From the NCBI RefSeq assembly GCF_018614575.1, contig NZ_JAGGOJ010000007.1, positions 409,333 through 473,332 on the forward strand: a stretch of DNA of 64,000 bases, read 5' to 3'. Positions 17,622 through 26,238 of this stretch are shown here, piece by piece. The notes under the pieces are model-generated. The model ran no database searches and had not been told where the DNA came from. It worked only from the letters and a program-made list of their open reading frames with translations. Within the stretch, counting starts at the first letter, position 1, and every line of letters starts with the position of its first letter. The DNA comes from Streptomyces sp. ISL-10. Its GTDB lineage: Bacteria; Actinomycetota; Actinomycetes; Streptomycetales; Streptomycetaceae. The position numbers and the translations under genes are program-made.

Positions 17622-18785
17622 GTGCCCACGAGAAATGCCCCGGACGTCATCGTCGTCGGCGCCGGTGTGATCGGCGCGGCCTGCGCCTATTACGCCTCTC
17701 AAGCCGGCCTCACCGCCACTGTCATCGATCGCGGCCCCGTCGCGGGCGGCACCACGGGCGCGGGGGAGGGAAACCTCCTGGTCTCCGACAAGGAGCCGGG
17801 CCCCGAACTCGAGCTCGCGCTCCTCTCCTCCCGGTTGTGGCTGGAGCTGGCCGACCGGCTCCCGCCACAGATCGAGTACGAGTCCAAGGGCGGCCTCGTC
17901 GTCGCCTCCGACGAGGACGCGATGCGCGCGCTGCGCGCGTTCGCGGCCGGACAGGAGAAGGCGGGTGTCAGTGCCCGGGAGGTCCCGCCCGAGCTGCTGC
18001 ATGACCTGGAGCCCCACCTCGCTCCCGGCCTGGCGGGCGGCTTCCACTATCTGCAGGACGCCCAGGTCATGCCCGCCCTCGCCGCCGCGCATCTGCTGCG
18101 CGCGGGCGGCGACCGGGTGCGCCTGAGACTCGGGGAGGAGGTCACAGGCCTGCTCACCGGGGCCACCGGGGAAGTGCGCGGGGTCCGTACGACGGCCGGG
18201 GAGATCCACGCCCCGTACGTGGTGAATGCCGCCGGGACCTGGGGCGGTGAACTCGCGCGCCTGGCGGGAGTGGACCTTCCCGTACTGCCCCGCCGGGGCT
18301 TCGTCCTCGTCACCGAACCGCTGCCGCGCGTGGTGCGCCACAAGGTGTACGCGGCGGACTATGTGGCGGATGTCGCCAGCGGGTCAGCCGCGCTGCAGAC
18401 CTCGGCCGTGGTCGAGGGCACCCCGGCGGGCCCGGTCCTGATCGGGGCCAGTCGGGAGCGGGTCGGCTTCGACCGGACGATGTCGGCGGAGGTGCTGCGG
18501 CGTCTGGCGGCCGGGGCCACGGCCCTGTTCCCGGTGCTTGCCGCGGTACGGGCGGTGCGGACGTACGCGGGCTTCCGCCCGTACCTGCCGGATCACCTGC
18601 CTGCGATCGGCGCCGACCCGCGCGTCCCCGGCCTGCTGCACGCCTGCGGCCACGAGGGGGCGGGGATCGGGCTGGCGCCGGTGACGGGACTGATCGTCGC
18701 GGGGTGCCTGACCGGTGATGAACCGCCGCTCGACATCCGCCCGTTCAGACCCGAGCGGTTCGCGTCCGCCTCCGCCTCCTGCTGA
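17622..18785 (+). CDS. D-hydroxyproline dehydrogenase beta-type FAD oxidoreductase
   Basis: A 387-residue FAD-dependent amine oxidase of the DAO family. The dinucleotide motif 'VIVVGAGVIGAACAYYASQA' is at residues 9-28, 'GGTTGAGEGNLLVSDKEPG' follows, and the DAO C-terminal block 'GLLHACGHEGAGIGLAPVTG' is near 355. It is followed by a 2Fe-2S protein and a second FAD/2Fe-2S protein, the three-part arrangement of bacterial D-hydroxyproline dehydrogenases (LhpB/HypO type). The enzyme would oxidise cis-4-hydroxy-D-proline to pyrroline-4-hydroxy-2-carboxylate. The start is a GTG at 17622 without an obvious ribosome site; an operator copy sits directly before it. Confidence 0.85.
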   Translation: MPTRNAPDVIVVGAGVIGAACAYYASQAGLTATVIDRGPVAGGTTGAGEGNLLVSDKEPGPELELALLSSRLWLELADRLPPQIEYESKGGLVVASDEDAMRALRAFAAGQEKAGVSAREVPPELLHDLEPHLAPGLAGGFHYLQDAQVMPALAAAHLLRAGGDRVRLRLGEEVTGLLTGATGEVRGVRTTAGEIHAPYVVNAAGTWGGELARLAGVDLPVLPRRGFVLVTEPLPRVVRHKVYAADYVADVASGSAALQTSAVVEGTPAGPVLIGASRERVGFDRTMSAEVLRRLAAGATALFPVLAAVRAVRTYAGFRPYLPDHLPAIGADPRVPGLLHACGHEGAGIGLAPVTGLIVAGCLTGDEPPLDIRPFRPERFASASASC

Positions 18786-18890
18786 ATCCGCCGGCAGGGC
18801 CGCCTGGGACTGGCTGCCTGCCGAGTCCTGTGCCGCCCGTGTCCGAAGCCGACCGGTGCTCCTGCCGCGCCGTCACGAGAGGAGGGCCCT

Positions 18891-19214
18891 GTGGCCCGCA
18901 CGCCCGCCGACCTCGTCGGGGCACAACCCGATCCGCCGTTCGAGATCACCTTCGACGGCCGCCGCGTCACCGCCCAGCCCGGGCAGTCGGTCGCCGCCGC
19001 ACTGTGGGCGGCCGGAATCCTCGCCTGGCGCACCACCCGCGTCGGCGGCCGGCCGCGCGGCGCGTTCTGCGGCATCGGCCAGTGCTTCGACTGCCTCGCC
19101 ACCATCAACGAACAGCCCAACCGCCGGGCCTGCCTGGTCCCCGCCCGCCCCGGCGACACGATCACCACCCAGAAAGGACACGGCCATGACCGACCCAGCG
19201 TCCGGATCGTATGA
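18891..19214 (+). CDS. 2Fe-2S ferredoxin-like subunit of D-hydroxyproline dehydrogenase
   Basis: A 107-residue small subunit with a plant-type [2Fe-2S] pattern ('FCGIGQCFDCLATIN' ... 'RACLVPARPGDTI'), as in the Fer2_4 subunits of hydroxyproline dehydrogenase, octopine/nopaline oxidase and HcnA. It carries electrons between the two flavin subunits. A GTG at 18891 is preceded by a strong GAGAGGAGGG site. The 3' end overlaps the next gene by 29 bases, a sign of tight coupling. Confidence 0.87.
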   Translation: MARTPADLVGAQPDPPFEITFDGRRVTAQPGQSVAAALWAAGILAWRTTRVGGRPRGAFCGIGQCFDCLATINEQPNRRACLVPARPGDTITTQKGHGHDRPSVRIV

Positions 19215-20634
19215 ACCGTACGACCTCGCGGTCATCGGCGCGGGCTCCGCCGGGATCGCCGGTGCCGTCACCGCCTCCGGACTCGGCCTGACCGTCGCCC
19301 TGCTGGACGCCTCCCCGCAGATCGGCGGGCAGTTCTACCGGCATCCCGCACCCGCTCTGGGGGCAGTGCGGCCCGAGGCCCTGCACCACGACTGGTCCGC
19401 TTTCTCCGACCTGCGCCGGCGACTGGCGGCGAGCGAGGTCACCCATCTGGCCGGACACCACGTGTGGAGCGTGATGAAGGAGGCCGACGGCTCATGGGCG
19501 GTGCACGCCGTCACCGGGGCCGACGGCACCGACGAGCGTCCCGCCCGGGTACGCGCCCGCGCGGTACTGCTCGCGACCGGGGCCTATGAGCGTCAACTTC
19601 CGTTTCCGGGCTGGACCCTGCCCGGTGTCGTGGGTGCCGGGGGCGCGCAAGCCATGCTCAAGTCCGGCCTGGTGCTGCCCGGCAGGCGGATCGTCGTGGC
19701 GGGCAGCGGTCCGCTGCTGCTGGCGGTCGCCTCGTCGCTGGCCGCGGCGGGGGCGCGGGTGCCGGCCGTGGTGGAGGCGTCCGGGTACCTGCGGTACACC
19801 CGCAGCCCCCGGGCGCTCGTGACCAACCCGCGGAAGGCGGCCGAGGCTCTGGTGCACGGCGCCGCGCTGCTGCGGCACCGGGTCCGGCTCCGACCGCGCA
19901 GCGCGGTGACCGAGGTGCACGGCACCGACCGGGTGGAGGCCGTCACGGTCACCCGCCTCGACCGTGACTGGCGGCCCGTGCGGGGGACGGGCCGGCGGAT
20001 CACGTGCGATGCGCTGGCCGTCGGGCACGGACTGGCCCCCCAGATCGAACTGGCCACGACCCTCGGCTGCGCCACCCGCCCCCTGGCCGACGGCACAGTG
20101 GCTCTTGCCCTGGACGGCCTTCAGGAGACGTCGGTGCGCGGTCTGTGGGCGGCGGGCGAGACGGGCGGAGTGGGCGGCGCCGAACTGGCCCTTACGGAGG
20201 GAGAGCTGGCGGGCATCGCGGCAGCCGCCCGGCTGCTCGGACGCCGTACCGGCGACGGCCGGGTCCGTGCGCTCCAACGCCGCCGCGACCGGATGCGCGC
20301 CTTCGCCGACGTGATGGCCGCCGCCCACGCGCCCGGTCCCGGCTGGCCGGACTGGCTGGCCGACGACACCGAGGTGTGCCGCTGCGAAGAGGTCACCGCT
20401 GGGCGGGTCCGCGAGGCGGTCACCGACCTCGGGGCGCGCGACGCCCGGACCGTCAAGCTGCTCACCCGGGCCGGTATGGGCTGGTGCCAGGGCCGGATGT
20501 GCGGAACGGCCGTGGCCCGCCTCGCCGCACGCGACCGCGCGGCCGAAACGACCTGCGAGCGCCGCCCGTTCGCGGTGCCGGTTCCGCTGTCGGCGCTCGC
20601 CGCGCTCGGCGAACCCCCCGAGACCGAACACTGA
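19186..20634 (+). CDS. D-hydroxyproline dehydrogenase alpha-type FAD/2Fe-2S subunit
   Basis: A 482-residue protein. Its N-terminal Rossmann motif is 'LAVIGAGSAGIAGAVTASGL', there is a second nucleotide motif 'RIVVAGSGPLLLAVASSL' near 165, and the C-terminal BFD-like [2Fe-2S] domain shows 'VCRCEEVTAGRVREAV' and 'GMGWCQGRMCG'. This is the HcnB/LhpF-like large subunit that completes the three-part dehydrogenase with the genes before it. The ATG at 19186 lies inside the end of the ferredoxin-like gene. The complex should pass electrons to the respiratory chain rather than making peroxide, inferred from the family. Confidence 0.87.
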   Translation: MTDPASGSYEPYDLAVIGAGSAGIAGAVTASGLGLTVALLDASPQIGGQFYRHPAPALGAVRPEALHHDWSAFSDLRRRLAASEVTHLAGHHVWSVMKEADGSWAVHAVTGADGTDERPARVRARAVLLATGAYERQLPFPGWTLPGVVGAGGAQAMLKSGLVLPGRRIVVAGSGPLLLAVASSLAAAGARVPAVVEASGYLRYTRSPRALVTNPRKAAEALVHGAALLRHRVRLRPRSAVTEVHGTDRVEAVTVTRLDRDWRPVRGTGRRITCDALAVGHGLAPQIELATTLGCATRPLADGTVALALDGLQETSVRGLWAAGETGGVGGAELALTEGELAGIAAAARLLGRRTGDGRVRALQRRRDRMRAFADVMAAAHAPGPGWPDWLADDTEVCRCEEVTAGRVREAVTDLGARDARTVKLLTRAGMGWCQGRMCGTAVARLAARDRAAETTCERRPFAVPVPLSALAALGEPPETEH

Positions 20635-20675
20635 ATGCGACCCGCCCACCCTCGTGGACCTCGCACAACCATGAG

Positions 20676-20687
20676 TAGAACGTCACA
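20676..20687. promoter_or_regulatory. Regulon operator copy 5 (deaminase gene)
   Basis: On the minus strand this reads GTGACGTTCTAC, a weaker match to the consensus, 23 bp before the deaminase start. It suggests a secondary promoter inside the operon. Confidence 0.5.
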
Positions 20688-20709
20688 CCTTAAAGAGAGG
20701 TTCTTGGAC

Positions 20710-21618
20710 ATGACCGCCACCACCTGGAACAGCGCCCGCCCCTGGCGCGGCATCATGGTCGCCACCACCCTGCCCCTGCACGACGACCTGTCCGTCGACT
20801 ACGACGCGTACGCCGAGCACGTCCGCTGGCTGATCGACAACGGCTGCGACGGCGTCGTACCCAACGGTTCGCTCGGCGAGTACCAGACCCTCACCGACGA
20901 CGAGCGCGCCCGGGTGGTCCGTACGGCCGTCGAGGCGGCCGGCGACGGCGCGCGCGTCATGCCGGGTGTCGCCGCCTACGGCAGCGCCGAAGCCCGCCGC
21001 TGGGCCGAGCACGCGGCCGAAGCGGGCTGCGGCTCGGTGCTGCTCCTGCCGCCGAACGCCTACCGCGCCGACGAGCCGGCCGTGCGCGCCCACTACGCCG
21101 AGGTGGCCAGGGCCGGAGTGCCGGTCGTCGCCTACAACAACCCCATCGACACCAAGGTCGACCTCACGCCCGGCCTGCTTGCCCGGCTGCACGAGGACGG
21201 CGGCATCGTCGCCGTGAAGGAGTTCACCGGCGATGTCCGCAGGGCGTACGAGATCGCTGAACTCGCTCCGGGACTCGACCTCCTCATCGGCGCGGACGAC
21301 GTGATGCTCGAACTGGCCGTGGCGGGCGCGGTCGGCTGGATCGCCGGCTACCCCAACGCCTTCCCGGCCAGCTGCGCCGAGCTGTACCACGCGGCGGTCG
21401 CGGGCGACCTGGCCACCGCCGTGCCGCTCTACACGTCCCTTCACTCGCTGCTGCGCTGGGACTCCAAGACCGAATTCGTCCAGTCGATCAAGCTGTCCAT
21501 GGACCTGGCCGGCCGCCGCGGCGGCCCCACCCGGCCGCCGCGTCTGGCGCTGACGGGCGAGATCGAGGCCGGAGTGCGGACCGCCACCGAGAAGGCCATC
21601 GCCAACGGCCACCGCTGA
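20710..21618 (+). CDS. DapA-family 1-pyrroline-4-hydroxy-2-carboxylate deaminase
   Basis: A 302-residue TIM-barrel protein of the dihydrodipicolinate synthase/N-acetylneuraminate lyase family. It shows 'VPNGSLGEYQTLTDDER', the conserved 'VVAYNNP' with the catalytic Tyr, and the Schiff-base Lys in 'GIVAVKEFTGD' (about residue 170). Between a D-hydroxyproline dehydrogenase and a hydroxyproline epimerase, this family acts as the deaminase that turns pyrroline-4-hydroxy-2-carboxylate into 2-oxoglutarate semialdehyde and ammonia. An AGAGAGG site precedes the ATG at 20710. Confidence 0.85.
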   Translation: MTATTWNSARPWRGIMVATTLPLHDDLSVDYDAYAEHVRWLIDNGCDGVVPNGSLGEYQTLTDDERARVVRTAVEAAGDGARVMPGVAAYGSAEARRWAEHAAEAGCGSVLLLPPNAYRADEPAVRAHYAEVARAGVPVVAYNNPIDTKVDLTPGLLARLHEDGGIVAVKEFTGDVRRAYEIAELAPGLDLLIGADDVMLELAVAGAVGWIAGYPNAFPASCAELYHAAVAGDLATAVPLYTSLHSLLRWDSKTEFVQSIKLSMDLAGRRGGPTRPPRLALTGEIEAGVRTATEKAIANGHR

Positions 21619-21667
21619 CCACGAGACTCGTTCACGAACGACACCGTTCCCGACAAAGGAGGCCCCC

Positions 21668-22672
21668 GTGCGTACGCGTCATGTCTTCCATGCTGTCGAC
21701 TCGCACACCGAGGGCATGCCGACGCGCGTGATCACCGGTGGCGTCGGGGTGATCCCCGGCGCCACGATGGCCGAGCGCAGGCTGCACTTCATCGAGCACC
21801 TGGACCATCTCCGCACGCTCCTGATGTACGAACCACGGGGGCACGCCGCCATGAGCGGCGCCATCCTCCAGCCGCCCACCCGGCCCGACGCCGACTACGG
21901 CGTTCTCTACATCGAGGTCTCCGGAGTGCTCCCGATGTGCGGGCACGGCACCATCGGGGTCGCCACCGTTCTCGTCGAGACGGGCATGGTGCCGGTGAGC
22001 GAACCGGTCACCACCGTGCGGCTCGACACCCCGGCCGGCCTGGTCACCGTCGACGTGCAGGTGGCGGCCGGCGTGGCGGAATCGGTCACGCTCACCAACG
22101 TGCCCGCCTTCTGCGTCGGCCTGGACCGCAAGGCAGCCGTCCCCGGCTTCGGGTCGGTCACGTACGACCTCGCCTTCGGCGGCAACTTCTACGCGTTCGT
22201 CCAGCTCGACGATCTCGGGCTGCCGTTCGATCGTGCCCGCAAGGACGACCTGCTCGCGGCCGGCCTCGCGATCATGGACGCGATCAATGCGTCGCCGGAC
22301 CGGCCCGTCCACCCCGAGCGGCCGGAGATCGCCGGAGTCAAGCACGTCTACCTCGCTGCCCCCGGCTCCGACGCCCACCACTCACGGCACGCGATGGCCA
22401 TCCACCCCGGCTGGTTCGACCGCTCCCCGTGCGGCACCGGCACCTCGGCACGGATGGCCCAGCTGCACGCCCGGGGCGAGCTGCCGCTCGACCGCGACTT
22501 CGTCAACGAGTCCTTCATCGGGACCCGCTTCACCGGCCGGCTCATCGCCGAGACGGACGTCGGCGGGCTGCCCGCCGTCGTCCCGGCCATCACCGGCCGC
22601 GCCTGGATCACCGGCACCGCCCAGTACTTCCTCGACCCGGACGACCCCTTCCCCGGAGGCTTCCTCCTATGA
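21668..22672 (+). CDS. 4-hydroxyproline 2-epimerase (proline racemase family)
   Basis: A 334-residue proline-racemase-family enzyme retaining both catalytic cysteines: 'VLPMCGHGTIG' (about residue 91) and 'DRSPCGTGTSARMA' (about 255). Two cysteines point to epimerase/racemase activity; the dehydratases of this family have Thr at the second position. With the surrounding genes it should convert trans-4-hydroxy-L-proline to cis-4-hydroxy-D-proline, the first committed step. The start is a GTG at 21668 after an AAAGGAGG site. The stop overlaps the next ATG. Confidence 0.88.
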   Translation: MRTRHVFHAVDSHTEGMPTRVITGGVGVIPGATMAERRLHFIEHLDHLRTLLMYEPRGHAAMSGAILQPPTRPDADYGVLYIEVSGVLPMCGHGTIGVATVLVETGMVPVSEPVTTVRLDTPAGLVTVDVQVAAGVAESVTLTNVPAFCVGLDRKAAVPGFGSVTYDLAFGGNFYAFVQLDDLGLPFDRARKDDLLAAGLAIMDAINASPDRPVHPERPEIAGVKHVYLAAPGSDAHHSRHAMAIHPGWFDRSPCGTGTSARMAQLHARGELPLDRDFVNESFIGTRFTGRLIAETDVGGLPAVVPAITGRAWITGTAQYFLDPDDPFPGGFLL

Positions 22673-24051
22673 CCACGGCCGTCACGTCCATCACCTCCCG
22701 CAACCCGGCCGACCCGGCCGACGTCCTCCTGCGGATTCCGGCGCCCGGCGCCTTCGCGGCGGCCGACGCCGTCGAGCGGGCCCGTGCCGCCCAGCCCGGC
22801 TGGCTGCTCGCCGGAGCCGCCGCCCGCTCCGCCGCCCTCGGCGCGGTCGCCGCCGCCATCGACGCCGCGGCGGATGAGCTGGCCGCACTCGCCGTCCGCG
22901 AGGTCGGCAAGCCCCTCACCGAGGCCAGGGCCGAAGCCGCGCGGACCGCCGCGATCTGGCGCTACTACGCCCAGGCCCCCTACGAGCCCACCGGCGTCGT
23001 CCACGAAACCGCCGCGGGCTCCGGACTGCTCCTGACCCGTCGCCGTCCGCACGGTGTGGCAGGGCTGATCACGCCCTGGAACTTCCCCTTCGCCATCCCG
23101 AGCTGGAAGGCCGCCCCGGCGCTCGCGGCCGGCAACACGGTCGTCCTCAAGCCCGCCCCCGAGGCCACCGCGTGCGCCCAGCGTCTGGCCGAGATCGTCC
23201 AGCACAGGCTGCCGGCCGAGGTGTTCACCGTCCTGCCCGGCGGTGCGACCGAGGGCAACGCGATCGTCTCCGCCGCCGATGTCGTCTCCTTCACGGGTTC
23301 GACCGCCGTCGGTCAGGCCGTCGCCCGGGAGGCGACAGCCCGGGGCGTCCCGGTCCAGGCCGAGATGGGCGGCCTGAACGCGGCGATCGTCCTGCCGGAC
23401 GCCGACATCGAGCAGGCCGCGGCCCACATCGCCGGCTCCATCGCCGGGTACGCGGGGCAGAAGTGCACCGCCACCAGCCGGGTGATCGCGGTCGGCACGG
23501 CCCTCGACCCCCTGCGCGAGGCGCTCTCCGAAGCGCTGCGAGCCCTCCCGGTCGGTGACCCGGCCGATGCGGCCGTCATGTGCGGGCCCCTCATCGGCGA
23601 GAACGCGCGCGACCGGGTGAGCGACGCCTGGCAGGGCCTGCCCACGCTCGTGGGCGGCACGGTGCCGTCCGGTCCCGGCTGGTACGCGGTCCCGACCCTG
23701 GTCGAGAAGGTCCCCCAGGGGCACCGGCTGCTGCGAGAGGAGGTCTTCGGCCCCCTCGCCGCCCTGCTGCCCGCCGACGACCTCGCCCACGCGGTACGGA
23801 TCACCAACTCCGTACCGTACGGCCTGGTCACCTCGGTGCACACGGCTGATCTGAACACGGTCCTGCACGGGCTCGACCGGCTGGACACCGGCATGATCCG
23901 GATCAACGCCCCCTCCACAGGCGTCGACTTCCATCTGCCGTTCGGCGGAGCCAAGGAATCCAGCCATGGGCCGCGGGAACAGGGCCGGGCCGCTCTGGAG
24001 TTCTACACCTCCAGCCGCACCTACACCCTCCTACCTGCGGGAACAACGTGA
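22669..24051 (+). CDS. 2-oxoglutarate semialdehyde dehydrogenase (ALDH superfamily)
   Basis: A 460-residue aldehyde dehydrogenase: '[20 protein letters not shown]' and '[10 protein letters not shown]' (NAD(P) and substrate channel), '[11 protein letters not shown]', catalytic Glu in '[13 protein letters not shown]', catalytic Cys in '[10 protein letters not shown]', and 'EEVFGPL'. In hydroxyproline degradation this step oxidises 2-oxoglutarate semialdehyde to 2-oxoglutarate. It is translationally coupled to the epimerase by an ATGA overlap. Its stop codon lies inside an operator copy that belongs to the regulator gene. Confidence 0.9.
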   Translation: MTTAVTSITSRNPADPADVLLRIPAPGAFAAADAVERARAAQPGWLLAGAAARSAALGAVAAAIDAAADELAALAVREVGKPLTEARAEAARTAAIWRYYAQAPYEPTGVVHETAAGSGLLLTRRRPHGVAGLITPWNFPFAIPSWKAAPALAAGNTVVLKPAPEATACAQRLAEIVQHRLPAEVFTVLPGGATEGNAIVSAADVVSFTGSTAVGQAVAREATARGVPVQAEMGGLNAAIVLPDADIEQAAAHIAGSIAGYAGQKCTATSRVIAVGTALDPLREALSEALRALPVGDPADAAVMCGPLIGENARDRVSDAWQGLPTLVGGTVPSGPGWYAVPTLVEKVPQGHRLLREEVFGPLAALLPADDLAHAVRITNSVPYGLVTSVHTADLNTVLHGLDRLDTGMIRINAPSTGVDFHLPFGGAKESSHGPREQGRAALEFYTSSRTYTLLPAGTT

Positions 24052-24059
24052 CATTGTAC
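24048..24059. promoter_or_regulatory. Regulon operator copy 6 (regulator gene)
   Basis: GTGACATTGTAC overlaps the dehydrogenase stop codon and lies 40 bp before the GntR regulator's ATG. It is one of the best matches to the consensus and points to autoregulation. Confidence 0.7.
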
Positions 24060-24096
24060 GGTGGTGGTCCGTACCGAAAACGAAGGGACCACCACC
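24060..24096. promoter_or_regulatory. 11-bp inverted repeat in the regulator leader
   Basis: A perfect inverted repeat, GGTGGTGGTCC (24060-24070) and GGACCACCACC (24086-24096), 15-nt loop, sits between operator copy 6 and the regulator's ATG at 24100. The right arm overlaps the only Shine-Dalgarno-like run (AAGGGA, 24083-24088). It could be a terminator for the preceding operon or an RNA structure limiting regulator translation. There is no T-run. Confidence 0.5.
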
Positions 24097-24099
24097 GTC

Positions 24100-24786
24100 A
24101 TGGGGCACCTGACCCGCCGTGACCTGAACGCCTCCCGGGAGCGGCTGCGCGACCAGGTCGCCCATGCCCTGCGAGCCGCCCTGATCTCGGGTGAGCTGCG
24201 GCCGGGGGTGGTGTACTCGGCGCCGGCGCTGGCCGAGGACTTCGGCATCTCCGCCACCCCGGTCCGCGAGGCGATGCTCGACCTGGCCCGCGAGGGCCTT
24301 GTCGAGCCCGTCCGCAACAAGGGCTTTCGGGTCACCGAGGTCGACGAGCGCGACCTCGACCAGTACGCCGAGATCCGCGCGCTCATCGAGGTCCCCACGG
24401 TCGGCCGGCTCACCCGCACCGCCGACCGCGCGGATCTCGAGGCGCTGCGGCCGGTCGCCGAGGAAATCGTGCGCGCGGCCCGTGAGCACGACCTGATCGG
24501 CTATCTGGAGGCCGACCGCCGCTTCCACCTCACGCTGCTCGGCCTCACGGGCAACGACCGCCTCGTCGAGACCGTCGGCGACCTGCGCAAGCGGTCCCGC
24601 CTGTACGGACTCACCGCCCTGGACAAGCGCGGTGACCTGATCCCATCGGCCGAGGAACACCTGGAGCTTCTCGACCTCATGCTCGCGGGCGACACCAAGG
24701 GCGCGGAGAAGTGCATGACCAAGCACCTGGGGCATGTCCGCTCCCTGTGGGCCAGGAGCAAGGGGCCGGCGGGCACCGCCGGGTAG
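24100..24786 (+). CDS. GntR-family regulator with FCD effector domain
   Basis: A 228-residue regulator. Residues about 10-75 are the GntR winged helix ('LRDQVAHALRAALISGELRP', 'ALAEDFGISATPVREAMLDL', 'ARE-GLVE'). The rest is the helical FCD domain with the metal/ligand pattern 'ADRRFHLTLLGLTGND' and 'AEEHLELLDLMLAGD'. FCD regulators control catabolism of small organic acids and amino-acid derivatives. It closes the hydroxyproline operon and probably recognises the GTGAMATTKYAC sites throughout this locus, including one at its own promoter. ATG 24100 is preferred to an upstream GTG at 24061, which would lie in the operator/hairpin. Confidence 0.9.
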   Translation: MGHLTRRDLNASRERLRDQVAHALRAALISGELRPGVVYSAPALAEDFGISATPVREAMLDLAREGLVEPVRNKGFRVTEVDERDLDQYAEIRALIEVPTVGRLTRTADRADLEALRPVAEEIVRAAREHDLIGYLEADRRFHLTLLGLTGNDRLVETVGDLRKRSRLYGLTALDKRGDLIPSAEEHLELLDLMLAGDTKGAEKCMTKHLGHVRSLWARSKGPAGTAG

Positions 24787-24888
24787 CGCCTCGGCCGGGT
24801 AGCGCTCGGCTGCGGCGAGGAGGTTCATAACGCGGGGTTATGCGCAAGCGAGGGCTCCGCGGAAAGGGGAGGCTGGTTCAGACTGGCT

Positions 24889-24900
24889 ATGCAATGTCAC
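24889..24900. promoter_or_regulatory. Regulon operator copy 7 (aminopeptidase promoter)
   Basis: The minus strand reads GTGACATTGCAT, matching the consensus except at the ends, 41 bp before the aminopeptidase start. It lies within an A+T-rich patch likely to include the promoter. Confidence 0.55.
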
Positions 24901-24940
24901 ATCGCACTCGGCCACCTCGCCTCGGCCGTGAAAGGGATCC

Positions 24941-26206
24941 ATGAACCCCGCGTACGCGACCGTCGACCACGTCTTCACCGTCCCCCTGGATCACGAGGCC
25001 CCCGAGGGCCCTGCCATCGAGATCTTCGCCCGCGAGGTCGCCGATCCCTCCCGTTTCGGCGAGCAACTGCCCTGGCTGCTCTATCTCCAGGGCGGACCGG
25101 GCGGTAAATCACCACGCCCGTCAGCCGGTTCGCCCGGCTGGCTGCCCCAGGCGCTGAAGACCCACCGCGTACTGCTCCTCGACCAGCGCGGCACCGGCCG
25201 CTCCACGCCCATCACCGCGCGTTCCGCCTCCCGGTTCGCCTCGGCACCCCGACTTGCCGCGTATCTGGCCCACTTCCGCGCGGACGCGATCGTGGCGGAT
25301 GCGGAACTGATCCGCCGCAGGCTCTGCGGCGACACACCCTGGGAGACGCTCGGCCAGAGCTACGGCGGCTTCATCACCCTCACCTATCTCTCCCGGGCAC
25401 CCGACGGCCTGCGGGCCTGCTATGTCACCGGCGGCCTGCCCGGTCTCACGGCCACCGCCGACGACGTGTACGCCCGCACCTACCCGCGCGTACGCGACCG
25501 GGTCCTCGACTTCTATGCCCGCTACCCGGACGACGCCCCCCGCCTGAGGAAGATCGCCGATCTCCTCACGGCCGGCGACGTCCGTCTGCCGGACGGGGAC
25601 CGGCTCACCCCCCGCCGCCTGCGCACCCTCGGCCTGGCCCTCGGCATGGGCGACGGATTCGAGCGCATCCACTGGCTGCTCGACCAATCCCTGGACGCCG
25701 ACGGCGAGTTGACCGACACGTTTCTCCACCAGGTGATGGCCCTGACCGGCTTCACGGACAACCCGTTGTTCGCCGTCATGCAGGAGACGTTGTACGGCCA
25801 GGGCGCGGGGCCGACCGACTGGGCGGCCTCCCGGGCCCTCGCCGACTTCAGCGAGTTCGCCGAGGACGCGGACCCGTTCCTCCTCACCGGAGAAATGATC
25901 TACCCCTGGATGTTCCGGGACGTCGCGGGCCTGCGCCCCTTCGCGGACGCCGCCGACCTCCTGGCCCAGCGCACCGACTGGCCCCGGCTCTACGACCCTC
26001 ACCACCTCGCCGCCAACCAGGTCCCCCTCGCTGCCGTCGTCTACCACGACGACATGTACGTCGACGCGGGCCTTTCCCTGCGCACGGCGCGCGAGGTCGG
26101 CTCGACCCGGGTCTGGGTCACCAATGAATGGGAGCACGACGGCGTCACCACCTCCGGTGGCGCCGTCCTGGCCCGCCTGATGGACCTGGCCGCAGGCCGC
26201 GCCTGA
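24941..26206 (+). CDS. Proline-iminopeptidase-like alpha/beta hydrolase (S33 family)
   Basis: A 421-residue alpha/beta hydrolase with the prolyl aminopeptidase hallmarks: the oxyanion 'LLYLQGGPGGKSPRP', 'VLLLDQRGTGRSTP', the nucleophile elbow 'LGQSYGGFITL' (about residue 140), and C-terminal acid/His residues near 'HDDMYVD' and 'EWEHDGV'. S33 iminopeptidases remove N-terminal Pro (and some accept Hyp) from peptides. No signal peptide is seen, so it should act in the cytoplasm on imported peptides. It shares an operator with the other locus genes and is probably cotranscribed with the second M6 protease 32 bp downstream. Confidence 0.9.
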   Translation: MNPAYATVDHVFTVPLDHEAPEGPAIEIFAREVADPSRFGEQLPWLLYLQGGPGGKSPRPSAGSPGWLPQALKTHRVLLLDQRGTGRSTPITARSASRFASAPRLAAYLAHFRADAIVADAELIRRRLCGDTPWETLGQSYGGFITLTYLSRAPDGLRACYVTGGLPGLTATADDVYARTYPRVRDRVLDFYARYPDDAPRLRKIADLLTAGDVRLPDGDRLTPRRLRTLGLALGMGDGFERIHWLLDQSLDADGELTDTFLHQVMALTGFTDNPLFAVMQETLYGQGAGPTDWAASRALADFSEFAEDADPFLLTGEMIYPWMFRDVAGLRPFADAADLLAQRTDWPRLYDPHHLAANQVPLAAVVYHDDMYVDAGLSLRTAREVGSTRVWVTNEWEHDGVTTSGGAVLARLMDLAAGRA

Positions 26207-26238
26207 TCGGTCCCCACCTCACCATCGATGGGAGTCAC

